A stretch of DNA of 64,000 bases from Chimonanthus salicifolius (Eukaryota > Streptophyta > Magnoliopsida > Laurales > Calycanthaceae). Of this stretch, positions 11,101 through 21,528 are shown piece by piece. A program made the translations under genes and the position numbers. Every line of letters begins with the position of its first letter. The stretch's first letter is position 1. The DNA lies in NCBI GenBank assembly GCA_013350335.1, contig CM023537.1, positions 48,234,111-48,298,110 on the forward strand, given 5' to 3'. The notes below the pieces were generated by a model. That model worked only from the letters and a program-made list of their open reading frames with translations, was not told the DNA's origin and ran no database searches.

Positions 11101-12821
11101 TATATGGGGAGAAGTTTGAAGTATTTTCAGATCACAAGAGCTTGAAGTATTTATTTGATCAGAAAGAGCTCAACCTGAGGCAGCGCAGATGGATGGAATA
11201 TCTGGCGGACTATGAATTTGCGCTCCGATATCATCCGGGAAAGGCCAACAAAGTGGCGGATGCTCTCAGCCGCATGTCTCATGCATCAGTGGCATGTTTG
11301 ATCAGGACTGAATGGGAGATGTTGAATTCCATTCGTGAGTTTAATCTATACATCACAAACCATGGGAGTATGTACAATTTGATCATACGATCCAACATGG
11401 TTACAAAGATTGAACAGGAGCAGCGAACAGATCCGGAAATGGCAGGGACATGGGCTAAGATGTCTATTGGCGAGGTTGTACCGGATTGGGAATTACGACC
11501 AGGACAGGGTCTTATGTTCCGGGGTAGAATTTATGTGCCAAGAAGCTGCAGAAAAGAATTACTGATAGAGGCACATCAGAGCAAACTCTCCATTCATCCG
11601 GGTAGTACAAAAATGTATCATGACTTAAAAAGACATTATTGGTGGCATGGACTCAAGAAGGATGTTACAGAGTTCGTGGCTCATTGTTTAACTTGTCAGC
11701 AGGTTAAGACAGAACATCAGAAGCCACCAGGGTTACTCAAACCCTTAGCAGTGCCGGAATGGAAATGGGAGCACATTTCCATGGATTTTGTGACGGGGTT
11801 GCCGAGGTCCTCGAAGGGCAATGACGCTATATGGGTTGTGGTAGACCGACTGACCAAGTCCGCGCATTTTATTCCTATCAAAATGACGGATTCATCAGAG
11901 ACATTGGGTCGGAGATATATCAAAGACATCATCAGATTACATGGTATCCCACGGACTATAGTGTCTGATAGAGATGGCCGATTCACCGGCAGGGTATGGC
12001 AGAGCATGCAGTCGGCCATGGGGACCGATCTACTTATTAGCATAGCATTCCATCCACAGACCGATGGACAATCGGAAAGAACAATACAAACGTTGGAGGA
12101 CATGTTGAGGGCGTGCATGCTAGACTTCAAAGGTGGATGGGAGGATCATTTGCCATTGGTGGAGTTTTCTTATAACAATAGCTACCAAGCAAGTCTTCAG
12201 ATGGCACCATTCGAAGCTTTGTATGGTAGACCATGCAGGTCACCAGTGTGCTGGACCGAGGTCGGCGAACCTGCGTTGATAGGACCCGAGTTGGTTGCCG
12301 AAACTACTGCACAGATCCAGTTGATACGTAAACATTTGTTGACTGCACAGAGTCGGCAAAAGAGCTATGCTGATAAGAGGAGGAGGTTTCTCGAATTTGA
12401 AGTGGGAGACATGGTATTCTTGAAGGTCTCGCCACGAAAAGGGCACATGAGATTTGGGAAGAAAGGAAAATTGTCGCCAAGATATGTGGGACCGTTTTCA
12501 ATTATCAGAAGGATGGGAGATGTAGCCTATCAGTTGGCACTTCCTTCGCAATTGGCGTCTCTACATGATGTATTCCATGTGTCGATGCTAAGGAAATACT
12601 ATCCGGATCCGTCCCATGTTTTAAATGTTCAAGATATTGAAGTATAAAGTGACGTGACGTACGTCGAGAAGCCAGTCAGGATAGTGGAGACCGAACAAAG
12701 GGTGTTGCGAAACAGAGCGATTCAGTTCTTAAAAGTGGTATGGGACCGTCATGGTGATGAAGAGGCCACGTGGGAACTTGAGTCGGAGATGAGAACAGCT
12801 CACCCTGAATTATTTGTGTAA
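8190..12821 (+). pseudogene. E1 gag-pol polyprotein, three in-frame stops
   Basis: One reading frame encodes a chromovirus polyprotein. Gag begins at ATG 8190 with a Lys-rich start and HEK repeats, then a retrotransposon gag domain. In the long open part (from 8904) I see a CCHC knuckle at residues 127-140 ([14 protein letters not shown]), protease D213-S-G-A, RT with the FIDD catalytic pair at 534-535, and RNase H with D681. Integrase has HPGS and CLTCQ zinc-site residues and catalytic D961, D1022, E1058 (D-x35-E). A chromodomain-like tail ends at 12821 (LRNRAIQFLKVVW, HGDEEATWE). Stops are TAG 8394, TGA 8865 and TAA 12645; each is one C-to-T change from a sense codon, and there is no frameshift. 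All catalytic residues seen are intact, so it is recently dead, or expressed only in parts. Confidence 0.93.
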
Positions 12822-12882
12822 TTCATTGAGAACCCTACTTCACTCGATTTTCGGGACGAAAATTTTAAAAAGAGGGTTATAT

Positions 12883-15800
12883 TGTAACACCCCAATTTCT
12901 CAATGAAATGGAAAATTACCAAAATGCCCCTGAGTTGTTAAATTAATTATTTTGTGATGTAAAGAAAGGAAATAGTGGGGCCCATTTCTCAAATTAAAAT
13001 CATATGAGCATATTATGAATGTTAAGTTTGACTGGTTGGGTAATTTTCATCATTTGGGTCAAAAATGGCTAAATGGGTCAAAGGGCCCAAATGGGACCCA
13101 TCGGGTCAAAATGGATGATTTGACCGTTTTGTGAATTTAAATTAAATGGAGTTAAGCTTATTTGATTGGAAATCAAGTAGAGAAGAAATGGGTAGGCCTG
13201 ACCCATATGCAAAAACAAATTACAAATGACCAAAGTACCCATAATTGGGTCATGGAGTCAAAAACGGGTCAAGGAGCCAAAAGTGGACCCAACGGGTCGG
13301 GTTGACTAGTTTGACCACGGATGACCGTGTGGGCCCTCAATGGAACTCAAGTGTGAGATCATTCAGCTTGAGTTGGACTGATTTGGAGTGAGTCTAAATT
13401 AAGAAAAGAGTTGACTCAAAGATAGAGCATTAAATGTGATGAGTTGGGTTAGAATAAAAATATCTTGAGTTGGGTGAGTCAAAATGGAAATCCAAGGGAC
13501 TGTAAATCAGTGAGTTTAATGAGAATTTGAAGAGGTTGGCTGGTCTCAAACCAACCAAAACAAGTCCCACACGTTGGGGACTTGTTTTGGTGAGTTCCAT
13601 GGTGAATGGTTAATGAAATGCATGGGTTTGAGGTGAGTTGCTTGGGAATTTGAATGGCTGCATGGGTAGCTGCCAAGGGGTGCCTTGGAGGGCACCCAAT
13701 GCCCATCGTTTTGTGCATGAGTTGATGAGGAAGTGGAGGGGTGTTGATGGCAAAAATACAAAACCAATGAACACCATCACTTGGCCAATTTATCATTGCA
13801 AAGCCTAAGATTTTCCTCATCTCTCTCTCCCTCTCTCCTCTCTCCAATTCGTTGTTCTTCTTGGCTGGAACAGCAGAGGTTTTGGCATCAAATATTCAAG
13901 CACAAAACAGCAAAAGAAAAGAAGAAATAAAAGGGAGAAAACAAGGATCAAAGACATGGAGAAAGTTTGGAAAATTTGGTAAGTATCTTTATGATTTTTT
14001 GGTTTAAAAACATAAAACAAGTAGGGGATGTATTGGGCCATGGTCATGGCCGAATACATCAATATTTAACCTTGATTATGGAGGATTTAAAATGGTGAAA
14101 ATAACCATTGGGTTCGGCCACCATGGAGGGCCGAACCCCATGTAAAAGATTGCATGGTTTTCATGTTTTGGAAACATGAAAACCATGGGTTTTATGGACT
14201 GATTTTTGGGGTCACTTTGTGGCCGAAATAAGTAAGGTTTTAAAGTGTGATGATAAGGTTTAAAGGATGGAAATTGAGAACATGGAGTTCGGCCACTTTG
14301 GATGACCGAACCCCATGGAAACAATTGGTTGGTTTGGATGGTTTTTGGAATTTAAAACCATACAAGTATAGGACTGTTTTTAGATGTTTTATTGGACATA
14401 AAATGTATGTTTTAAAACGGTTAAAACATGGACTTGAAGGTCATCAAGGACTGAAGTTTATATGGTCTAAATCAGTGGATTAAAGGAGTGGAAATGGACC
14501 ATTGGGTTCGGCCACTTTGGGTGGCCGAACCCCATGGAAAAAGTTGATTAGTGTGTATGGTTTTTGAAATTTAAAACCATGCACGTTGGGACTGTTTTTA
14601 CATATGTTATTAGATTTAAAATACATGTTTAAAAGAGGGTTTCTAAGAGGTATAAAGGCAGTAAAAGGGTACTGATATTGCTTGATTTAAATAACACCTA
14701 ATGCATGTTTGAAGGATCAATTCATGGACATAGGGTTCGGCCAACTTGAATGGCCGAACCCCATGAAAGAGATTGATGATTGTTGTGAAATTAAAGAGTT
14801 AGAAACCATGCAATACCATGGGGTTTCTATAGGATTTTAAATAGAATTATGTTTGCTGTTTTTATGCCTAAGATACATGATAAATGATGAAAGATCATTA
14901 GAAGAATTGGATTCAAAGAACCATGAGGTTCGGCCATGTGAGTGGCCGAACCCCATGGGTTACTTTATGATTTTTATTTGGTTTATATATGGTTATGCTT
15001 ACTGATTGGGTTCTATGATTTTGACTCAAGAATCATGTATGTATTTATGTACTTAATATCAGTAAATAACCAAGCACGTTGATGGACTTTATGCTAATTC
15101 ATGATGAATGGGTTAAATAGGCTAAACTTATGAGTAGTAGTTGGTAATGGTTCTATGTTGATTTAAAAGGTTTAAAATACCCTAATGGAGAACCATATGG
15201 TAATGGATAAAAGAACCATTGGGTTCGGCCAAATGTATGGCCGAACCCCATGGAGTAAGTTTGGTGGATTAAAGATTGGATGACTAAGTAGATTGGTTGG
15301 AACCAATGGCAAAAAAAAATTTGTAAATATGGGCAATAATGGAAGGACTTGAAAGAAGGACCAAATCAAGATGTTTTGGGTCTTATATGTGAATGGACAT
15401 TTAAGTGACAATATGATTTACTGATTATTGTATCACAAGGTGACGAGAGTTGAACGACGAACGAGTCGTGACAGGATAAAGCTTAAGAAAGAACGGACGC
15501 TGAAGTGATTCTTCAGTAGGTTTCCTACCTTTATTGTAACCACAATTTAATATGCTGTTTTATGTTGATTTCGATAACTTATATGATTGTAAAGTTATGT
15601 TTCTAAATGATATATATGCATAGACATCTCATGCATGGCATGGGATGATGGTGTTGTAACCGGAGGCCACACTCCGTCGGGGCGTCCGAAAGACCACTGT
15701 GGGGTACCCTGATGATGAGAATCCCATCAGGAGGAATCCGGAGGCCACACTCCGTCGGGGCGTCCGAAAGACCACTATGGGTTACCTTGACGATGAGAAT

Positions 15801-16528
15801 CCCGTCAAGTGATGGCTGTGTTGAATGGTGATGGGTGGGACTCATTACATGTTCATTTCATACATAGCATGATTTTATGGAATTTTGTCTCACATGTATT
15901 ATTATGATATTATTTGCATGTTTTAACTAACCATGTGGTAGCCCTATTCGGAAACACTACTGGGCGCGTTGATCTAACGCCCTATCTATATCCTTAGTGG
16001 ATGATGCAGGGAAAGGAAAGAACGTGGTTGGAGAAGAGGACCAAGCACAGAAACTTGGCCTGTTTGAATGATTTTGAATGGACTATTCATGGATGTGTTA
16101 TTTGAATTATGTGGACAATGTAATTTGGTAACTAGATTTGTTGGCATGTAATAAGTAGATAAGTAGATGCTGTGGATTAGTTTATTTTGGATGGTTGGAT
16201 TGAATAGTAGATTAATATTAGTTAGTAATTTTGGAGAATAAGATTATGTAATTTGCTATCTAATATTGAAAAAAAATGGAATAGTCATAGGTTCTATTAT
16301 AACCTCAGTTAGAATAAGACTAAGTTAATTCCGCAAGTTATATATATACCATGTGCGGATCAGTTTTATGGACTTAGTTCATACGCACATGGGCTTGGCC
16401 AGTTAAGGGTCGGATTTAGAGATCCGAACTTAACTCGCAGTCGTGACACTCCGCCCCGATCACATGATTATTAAAAAATAAAATAAAATAAACTCTGAAA
16501 ATTAGAATGAAAAGGGCGGGGTGTTACA
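12883..16528 (+). mobile_element. E1 3' LTR (3.65 kb)
   Basis: It starts TGTAACACCCCAATTTC after the purine-rich AAAAAGAGGGTTATAT and ends GGGGTGTTACA. A CT-rich tract at 13808-13850 followed by GGTAAGTATC near 13978 looks like a 5' leader with a donor-like site, so transcription probably starts just upstream of the tract. Six hairpin motifs lie at 14110-15248. A ~78-bp unit (GGAGGCCACACTCCGTCGG) is repeated twice at about 15661-15811. Near the end a native 9-bp inverted repeat (CCATGTGCG at 16349, CGCACATGG at 16384) encloses 26 bases. ORFs inside it are not convincing genes. Confidence 0.92.
14110..15248 (+). repeat. Six spaced hairpins in E1 LTR (TTCGGCCA / TGGCCGAA)
   Basis: A stem GGGTTCGGCC with GGCCGAACCC and a loop of about 8-9 bases recurs at 14110, 14285, 14504, 14733, 14926 and 15221, usually followed by CCATG. 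Spacing is about 175-295 bases, and the sequence between is loosely repeated and T/A-rich. Related, more decayed motifs occur in LTR-B (46197, 46883). It is an internally repeated LTR module; its function is unknown. Confidence 0.85.
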
Positions 16529-16533
16529 TGTAT

Positions 16534-16780
16534 ATAAACTTTTGTTGTTGGACTGTAAGGTCATAGAATCAATGAATGTGTATGTGTATAAAAATCTTTT
16601 GTAACTCTGAAGGCTATATATAAGTTTCAGTATTATGAAAGAATATATATATACAAGTATATTGGTTTATTATTTTGTGTTGTGATGAGTTATATTATGA
16701 ATAATACGGATGTTCATAGTATATCTCTTTATGATTTATATTGCAAATAGTATGTTAATAGTAGGTGTGTTTGTCAGGAG
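16534..16780 (+). other. E2 leader between extra ORF and gag
   Basis: AT-rich DNA that continues the E2 internal region after the E1 target duplication. It contains no gene. It ends in an acceptor-like GTTTGTCAG directly before the gag ATG, similar to the sequence before the extra ORF at 6622. Confidence 0.5.
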
Positions 16781-19700
16781 ATGTCAAAAGCATCCCGACA
16801 TTCTTTAAGTTTAGGAGAAAGCGTGACTCCTCCCTTGCAAGACCAAGGTGAACATGTCAACCAGAATGAATCTGTTGACGCAGTGCTTATCGCGTTGGAG
16901 GCATTTCAGCCAGTAGCAAACGATCTCCGACGACCGCAGAATGGAAACCACAGAGAAAGAGTTGCAATTGCTGCTAAGGATTTTAGGCAGATGAATCCAC
17001 CGACTTTCTCAGGAAGTGCGGATCCAGTGGTGGCAGAGACGTGGCTCAACAAGATTAGTCGTATATTTGACAATCTAGCCATCGCTAACGATCTCAAAGT
17101 GACCTTAGCAACCTACCAACTGGAAGACAATGCTTACAAGTGGTGGGAAGTTAAGCATTTGGCTAGAAACCATGAACCGATGAGTTGGACAGCATTTTCA
17201 TCGGCTTTTCTTGCCCTCTACTATCCTAAAGTGGCAAAGGACGCCAAAAAGAAACAGTTTATGGATTTAAATCAAGGATCTGACACTATGGCCCAATATG
17301 GCTCAAAGTTCTTCGATCTTCTTCAGTATGCTCCACATATAGCAGCTAATGAAAATGAAAAGATTCAACACCTTTCGAATGGACTTCGCCCATTTCTGCA
17401 GCGTCAAGTGGTTGGGTTGGATTTGCCTACTGTGGAGGCAGTACTGGATCGTGCTTCAATGGTGGAAGCTGTGGATACTATCAATCGGAATATGGAAAAG
17501 CCTCCTCAAGGAGGTGCTCAAAGGCCACCCAGCCTAATAAAAAGAGAAGGTTTAAAGGATCATTTTCTGTGAAAGGTCAATCCTCTGTGGGTCAAGCAAG
17601 CAAGGCGGGACCTAAGATGCTGATTTGTTATTCATGTAACCAGCCTGGTCACACGGTTAAACAGTGCCCGCAGAACAAAGCACCACAATCTAGTGAACGA
17701 GTATGCTTCTATTGCAAACAAACGGGACATTTTATCAAAGATTGTCCGTATAATGGTAGTGGTAGTAATGTAGTGGAACCTACTCAGAACATGAGACCAA
17801 CACAATCTACACCACAACCTTCTAGAGGCTCAGTAGCGCCTGGGAATATGTCACAGAGGACCGGACTAGGAAGGGGACCACGACGTCCACAGACCACTCA
17901 AGGAAGAGTCTACACTATAGGGACTCGAATGGTGGAGCCAGTGGATAATGCTATAATGGAAGGTACATTATCTCTCTTTAGCCTCATGGCACGAGTATTG
18001 TTTGATACCGGTGCATCTCATTCTTTTATCTCTAGAACTTGCTGTGATTAGTTAGAATTGCAACCAGTAAATGCAAGAAAACCTCTAACAATTGTTTCTC
18101 CGTTGGGTAGAAAAGTAAGAGTAACTCAGGAATGCAAGTCATGCATTCAAAGATTAGGCGGTTTAGAACTATCATACGAACTTTTGGTGATAGATATGAC
18201 AGATTTTGATGTTATTTTAGGCATGGATTGGTTATCTATGCATCAGGCTTTGATAGACTATTCCGAACGGAAGATCCATGGGACTTCACTGCTTGGGATA
18301 AGATTTGTGGAGAAGTTAATACCTTATGATAACTTGAGAGTTAAGCTCTTTGGTCTGAAGGCGTATCTGGGTAGTATAGTGGCTAGCATGGGTTGGGAAG
18401 ATGTAAAAAGTGTGGAGACAAAGTTTCCTCGGGTGGTTTGTGAATTCATGGATGTTTTTCCAGATCAGCTTAGCGAGATGTCTCCACGCCTAGAAATTGA
18501 CTTTGTAATCGACCCACAGCCTGGAACATCTCCTATATCCATGGCACCCTATAGGATGGCGGGGGCAGAACAGAGGGAACTAGCTAAGCAGATTGATGAG
18601 CTCCTTAAGCTTGGTTTTATTCACCAGAGTGGTTCACCCTGGGGAGCGCCAACACTTTTTGTAAAGAAGAAGGATGGGTCTTTGAGGATGTGTATTGATT
18701 ATCGACCATTGAATTAGGTCGCTATCAAGAATAAGTACCCGTTGCCAAGAATAGATGATCTTTTTTATTTGTTGAGAGGTTCGAAGTGTTTTTCAAAAAT
18801 CGATTTGAGATCCGGATATCATCAGTTAAGAGTCAGGGAGAAAAACATTCCAAAAACTGCCTTTTGGATGCAGTATGGACTCTATGAGTTTGTAGTTATG
18901 CCGTTTGGTTTAACGAACGCGCCTGCCATTTTCATGGATCTGATGAATAGGATATTTCTGCCGTATCTAAGGCAGTTTGTAATAGTATTTATCAATGATA
19001 TTTTAATATATTCATCGTAAGAAAAAGAGCATGAGTGTCATTTGCGCTTGGGACTGCAGACTTTGAGGGACCACCAACTTTATGCGAAGTTGAGCAAGTG
19101 TGAGTTTTGGATGACTCAAATCCAATTCCTCGGACATGTAATATCAGCCGAAAGAATTTCGGTAGATCCAGCAAAAGTTGAGACAGTGATGAACTGGGAA
19201 AAACCTAAAAATGTCACTGAAATTCGAAGATTCTTTGGATTAGCGGGATATTATTGAAAATTTATCCCCAATTTCTCCCAAATTGTTGTGCCTATGACTC
19301 GTTTAACGCGGAAAGATGTCAAATTCGAGTGGAATAAGGCCCGTGAAATAGCATTTCAAGACCTAAAGGAGAAGCTAACCACCCCTCCAGTGCTAACTAT
19401 ACCAGAGCAAGGACGAGGCTATGAGATATATTGTGATGCCTCTAAACTCGGACTAGGGTATGTGTTGATGCAAGAAGGAAAAGTTGTAGCTTACGGATCA
19501 AGACAACTGAAAGGATATGAGCAAAATTATCCCACTCATGATTTAGAGTTAGCAGCCGTGGTATTTGTATTGAAGTTGTGGAGACATTATTTATTTGGTG
19601 AGCGATTTACTGTCTTCTCTGATCACAATAGCCTCAAGTATCTTTTCACTCAGAAAGATATAAACATGAGGCAATGAAGACGGATGGAGTACCTTGGAGA

Positions 19701-21472
19701 TTATGACTTCGGACTTACCTATCATCCTAGAAAAGCTAATGTAGTGGCAGATGCCTTAAGCAGAAAATCTCGCAGTGATATTGCAAAAATGGCGTCGCTA
19801 CAATGGAAAATATTGGAATCTATGTCTGATTATGATTGGGAATTTATTGAAATGGAAGAACCAGCGCGTATTCTGAGTTTAGTGCTACAACCAGAAATAG
19901 TTGGAATAGTATTAGAAAGGCAGCAAAGCGACTCTGAAGCAAAGGAATTGAAAGTTCAGCTGTTTAAAACGGAATAAAATTAGATGGTTGGAAGATCAGA
20001 ATTGATGAAGGTTTGACGTTTTAAGATAGATTATTTGTACCTGAATCAGAGGGATGCAGAGAGAAGGTATTAGACCATTTTCATCATTCCAAGTTTGCAG
20101 TGCATCCTGGAAGCACAAAGATGTATCGAGACTTGTGTCGACAATTTTGGTGGAAAGGAATGAAGCGTGAAGTGGCAAACTTTGTATCCAAATGAGAGGG
20201 ATGCAGAGAGAAGGTATTAGACCATTTTCATCGTTCCAAGTTTGCAGTGCATCCTGGAAGCACAAAGATGTATCGAGACTTGTGTCGACAATTTTGGTGG
20301 AAAGGAATGAAGCGTGAAGTGGCAAACTTTGTATCCAAATGTTTGACTTGTCAATAAGTTAAAGCTGAACATCAGAGACCTGGTGGTAAGATGAAGCCTC
20401 TTTCTGTGGCTAGATGGAAGTGGGAACACATCACTATGGACTTTGTCTCAGGATTTCCAAAATCCACCAAAGGACATGATTCTATATGGGTAATTGTGGA
20501 TAGACTGACCAAATCAGCTCATTTTCTGTCAGTAAAAAGGAAAGATACTTTAACTACATTGAGTAAGTTATACGTTAAAGAGATAATCCGACTGCACGGA
20601 GTACCAATTTCTATAGTATCAGATAGAGATACACGGTTCGTATCTAGATTCTGGCAGGGATTGCAGAAGGAATTGGGTACAAAACTATGTTTCAGTACAG
20701 CATTTCACCCTCAGATTGACGGTCAGTCCAAAAGAACGATTCAGATTTTGGAAGACATGTTGCGTGCATGTGTGATGGATACGCAAGGAAGCTGGGAAGA
20801 CCACCTAGCGCTCATTGAATTGTATATAACAACAGTTATCAGTCAAGTATACAAATGGCGCCGTACGAAGCTTTATATGAAAGACCTTGTAGATCACCAT
20901 TGTGTTGGGCTGAGGTAGGAGATAAACCTCTTCTGGGACTAGAAATGGTTCGCGAAACGTCAAAACAAGTTGAGATGATTAGGCAACAACTCAAAGCTGC
21001 ACAAAGTCGACAAAAGAGTTATGCTGATGAGAGGCGTAGACCTCTAGAGTTTGAAGTTGGAAATTTTGTGTTCTTGCGTGTCGCTCCACGACATGGTATA
21101 CAGAGATTTGGTCGCAAAGGGTCACCTCGCTACGTGCGAACGTTGGAGATCGTGAAGAGAGTTGGAGAAGTTGTTTACCAATTGGCACTACCTTCAAATT
21201 TGGAGAAAGTGCATAGCACATTCCATGTGTCAATGCTTCGGAAGTATGAACCAGATCCTTCACATGTATTAAATATAGAAGAGATAGAAGTTTCTGAAGA
21301 CTTGACTTTTGAAGAGGTACCTATAGAGATTCAAGGTACGTGAACTCAAGTGCTTCGAATGAAGAGCATTCCTCTAGTGCAAGTCTTGTGGCAACATCAT
21401 GGTGCACAACACATGACGTGGGAGCCAGAAGCGACGATGCGAAAGTTGTACCCCAACTTGTTTGCTGATTAA
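16781..21472 (+). pseudogene. E2 gag-pol, degenerate chromovirus polyprotein
   Basis: Gag starts at 16781 (DNAYKWWEV core) and changes frame near 17530. Two CCHC knuckles follow (first Cys at 17626; CYSCNQPGHTVKQC and CFYCKQTGHFIKDC), then protease D-T-G-A with Asp at 18004. RT reads FINDI at 18988-19002, so the first catalytic Asp is Asn. RNase H has YCDAS and FSDHNSL. Integrase carries a 147-bp tandem duplication (20049-20342) and Lys instead of the catalytic Glu at 20730. The frame shifts again near 20823. The end has a chromodomain-like tail (PLVQVLWQHHG) and stops at 21472. In-frame stops include 18049, 18715, 19018, 19255, 19675 and 19975. It is Tekay-like, clearly non-functional and older than E1. 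Confidence 0.92.
20049..20342 (+). repeat. 147-bp tandem duplication in E2 integrase
   Basis: 20049-20195 and 20196-20342 are near-identical (one difference seen, ATCATTCC against ATCGTTCC). The unit starts GAGGGATGCAGAGAG and covers the integrase N-terminal zinc-binding His region (HFH, HPGST). 147 is a multiple of three, but the first unit ends in a TGA at the junction. Confidence 0.92.
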
Positions 21473-21528
21473 GGTATGAGTCTTGTTTTTTGAAATTTCG
21501 GGTCAAAATTTCTTTAAGGGGGATGTGA

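Larger units (their letters stand above)
7445..16528 (+). mobile_element. E1, Tekay/Del-like chromovirus nested in E2
   Basis: A complete insertion: TSD TGTAT at 7440-7444 and 16529-16533, ends TGTAACACCCC...GGGGTGTTACA, primer site at 7787-7798, polyprotein 8190-12821, polypurine tract just before 12883, and 3' LTR 12883-16528. The domain order PR-RT-RH-INT with a chromodomain-like tail and the very long LTR fit the Tekay/Del group. It sits 121 bp after the extra ORF of E2 and separates that ORF from E2 gag. The 5' LTR is abnormal (see 7445-7784). Confidence 0.93.

Noticed and set aside
14110..15248. CRISPR-like spaced palindromic repeats
   Set aside because: Spacing is irregular (175-295 bases), spacers are themselves diverged repeats, and the context is a plant LTR.
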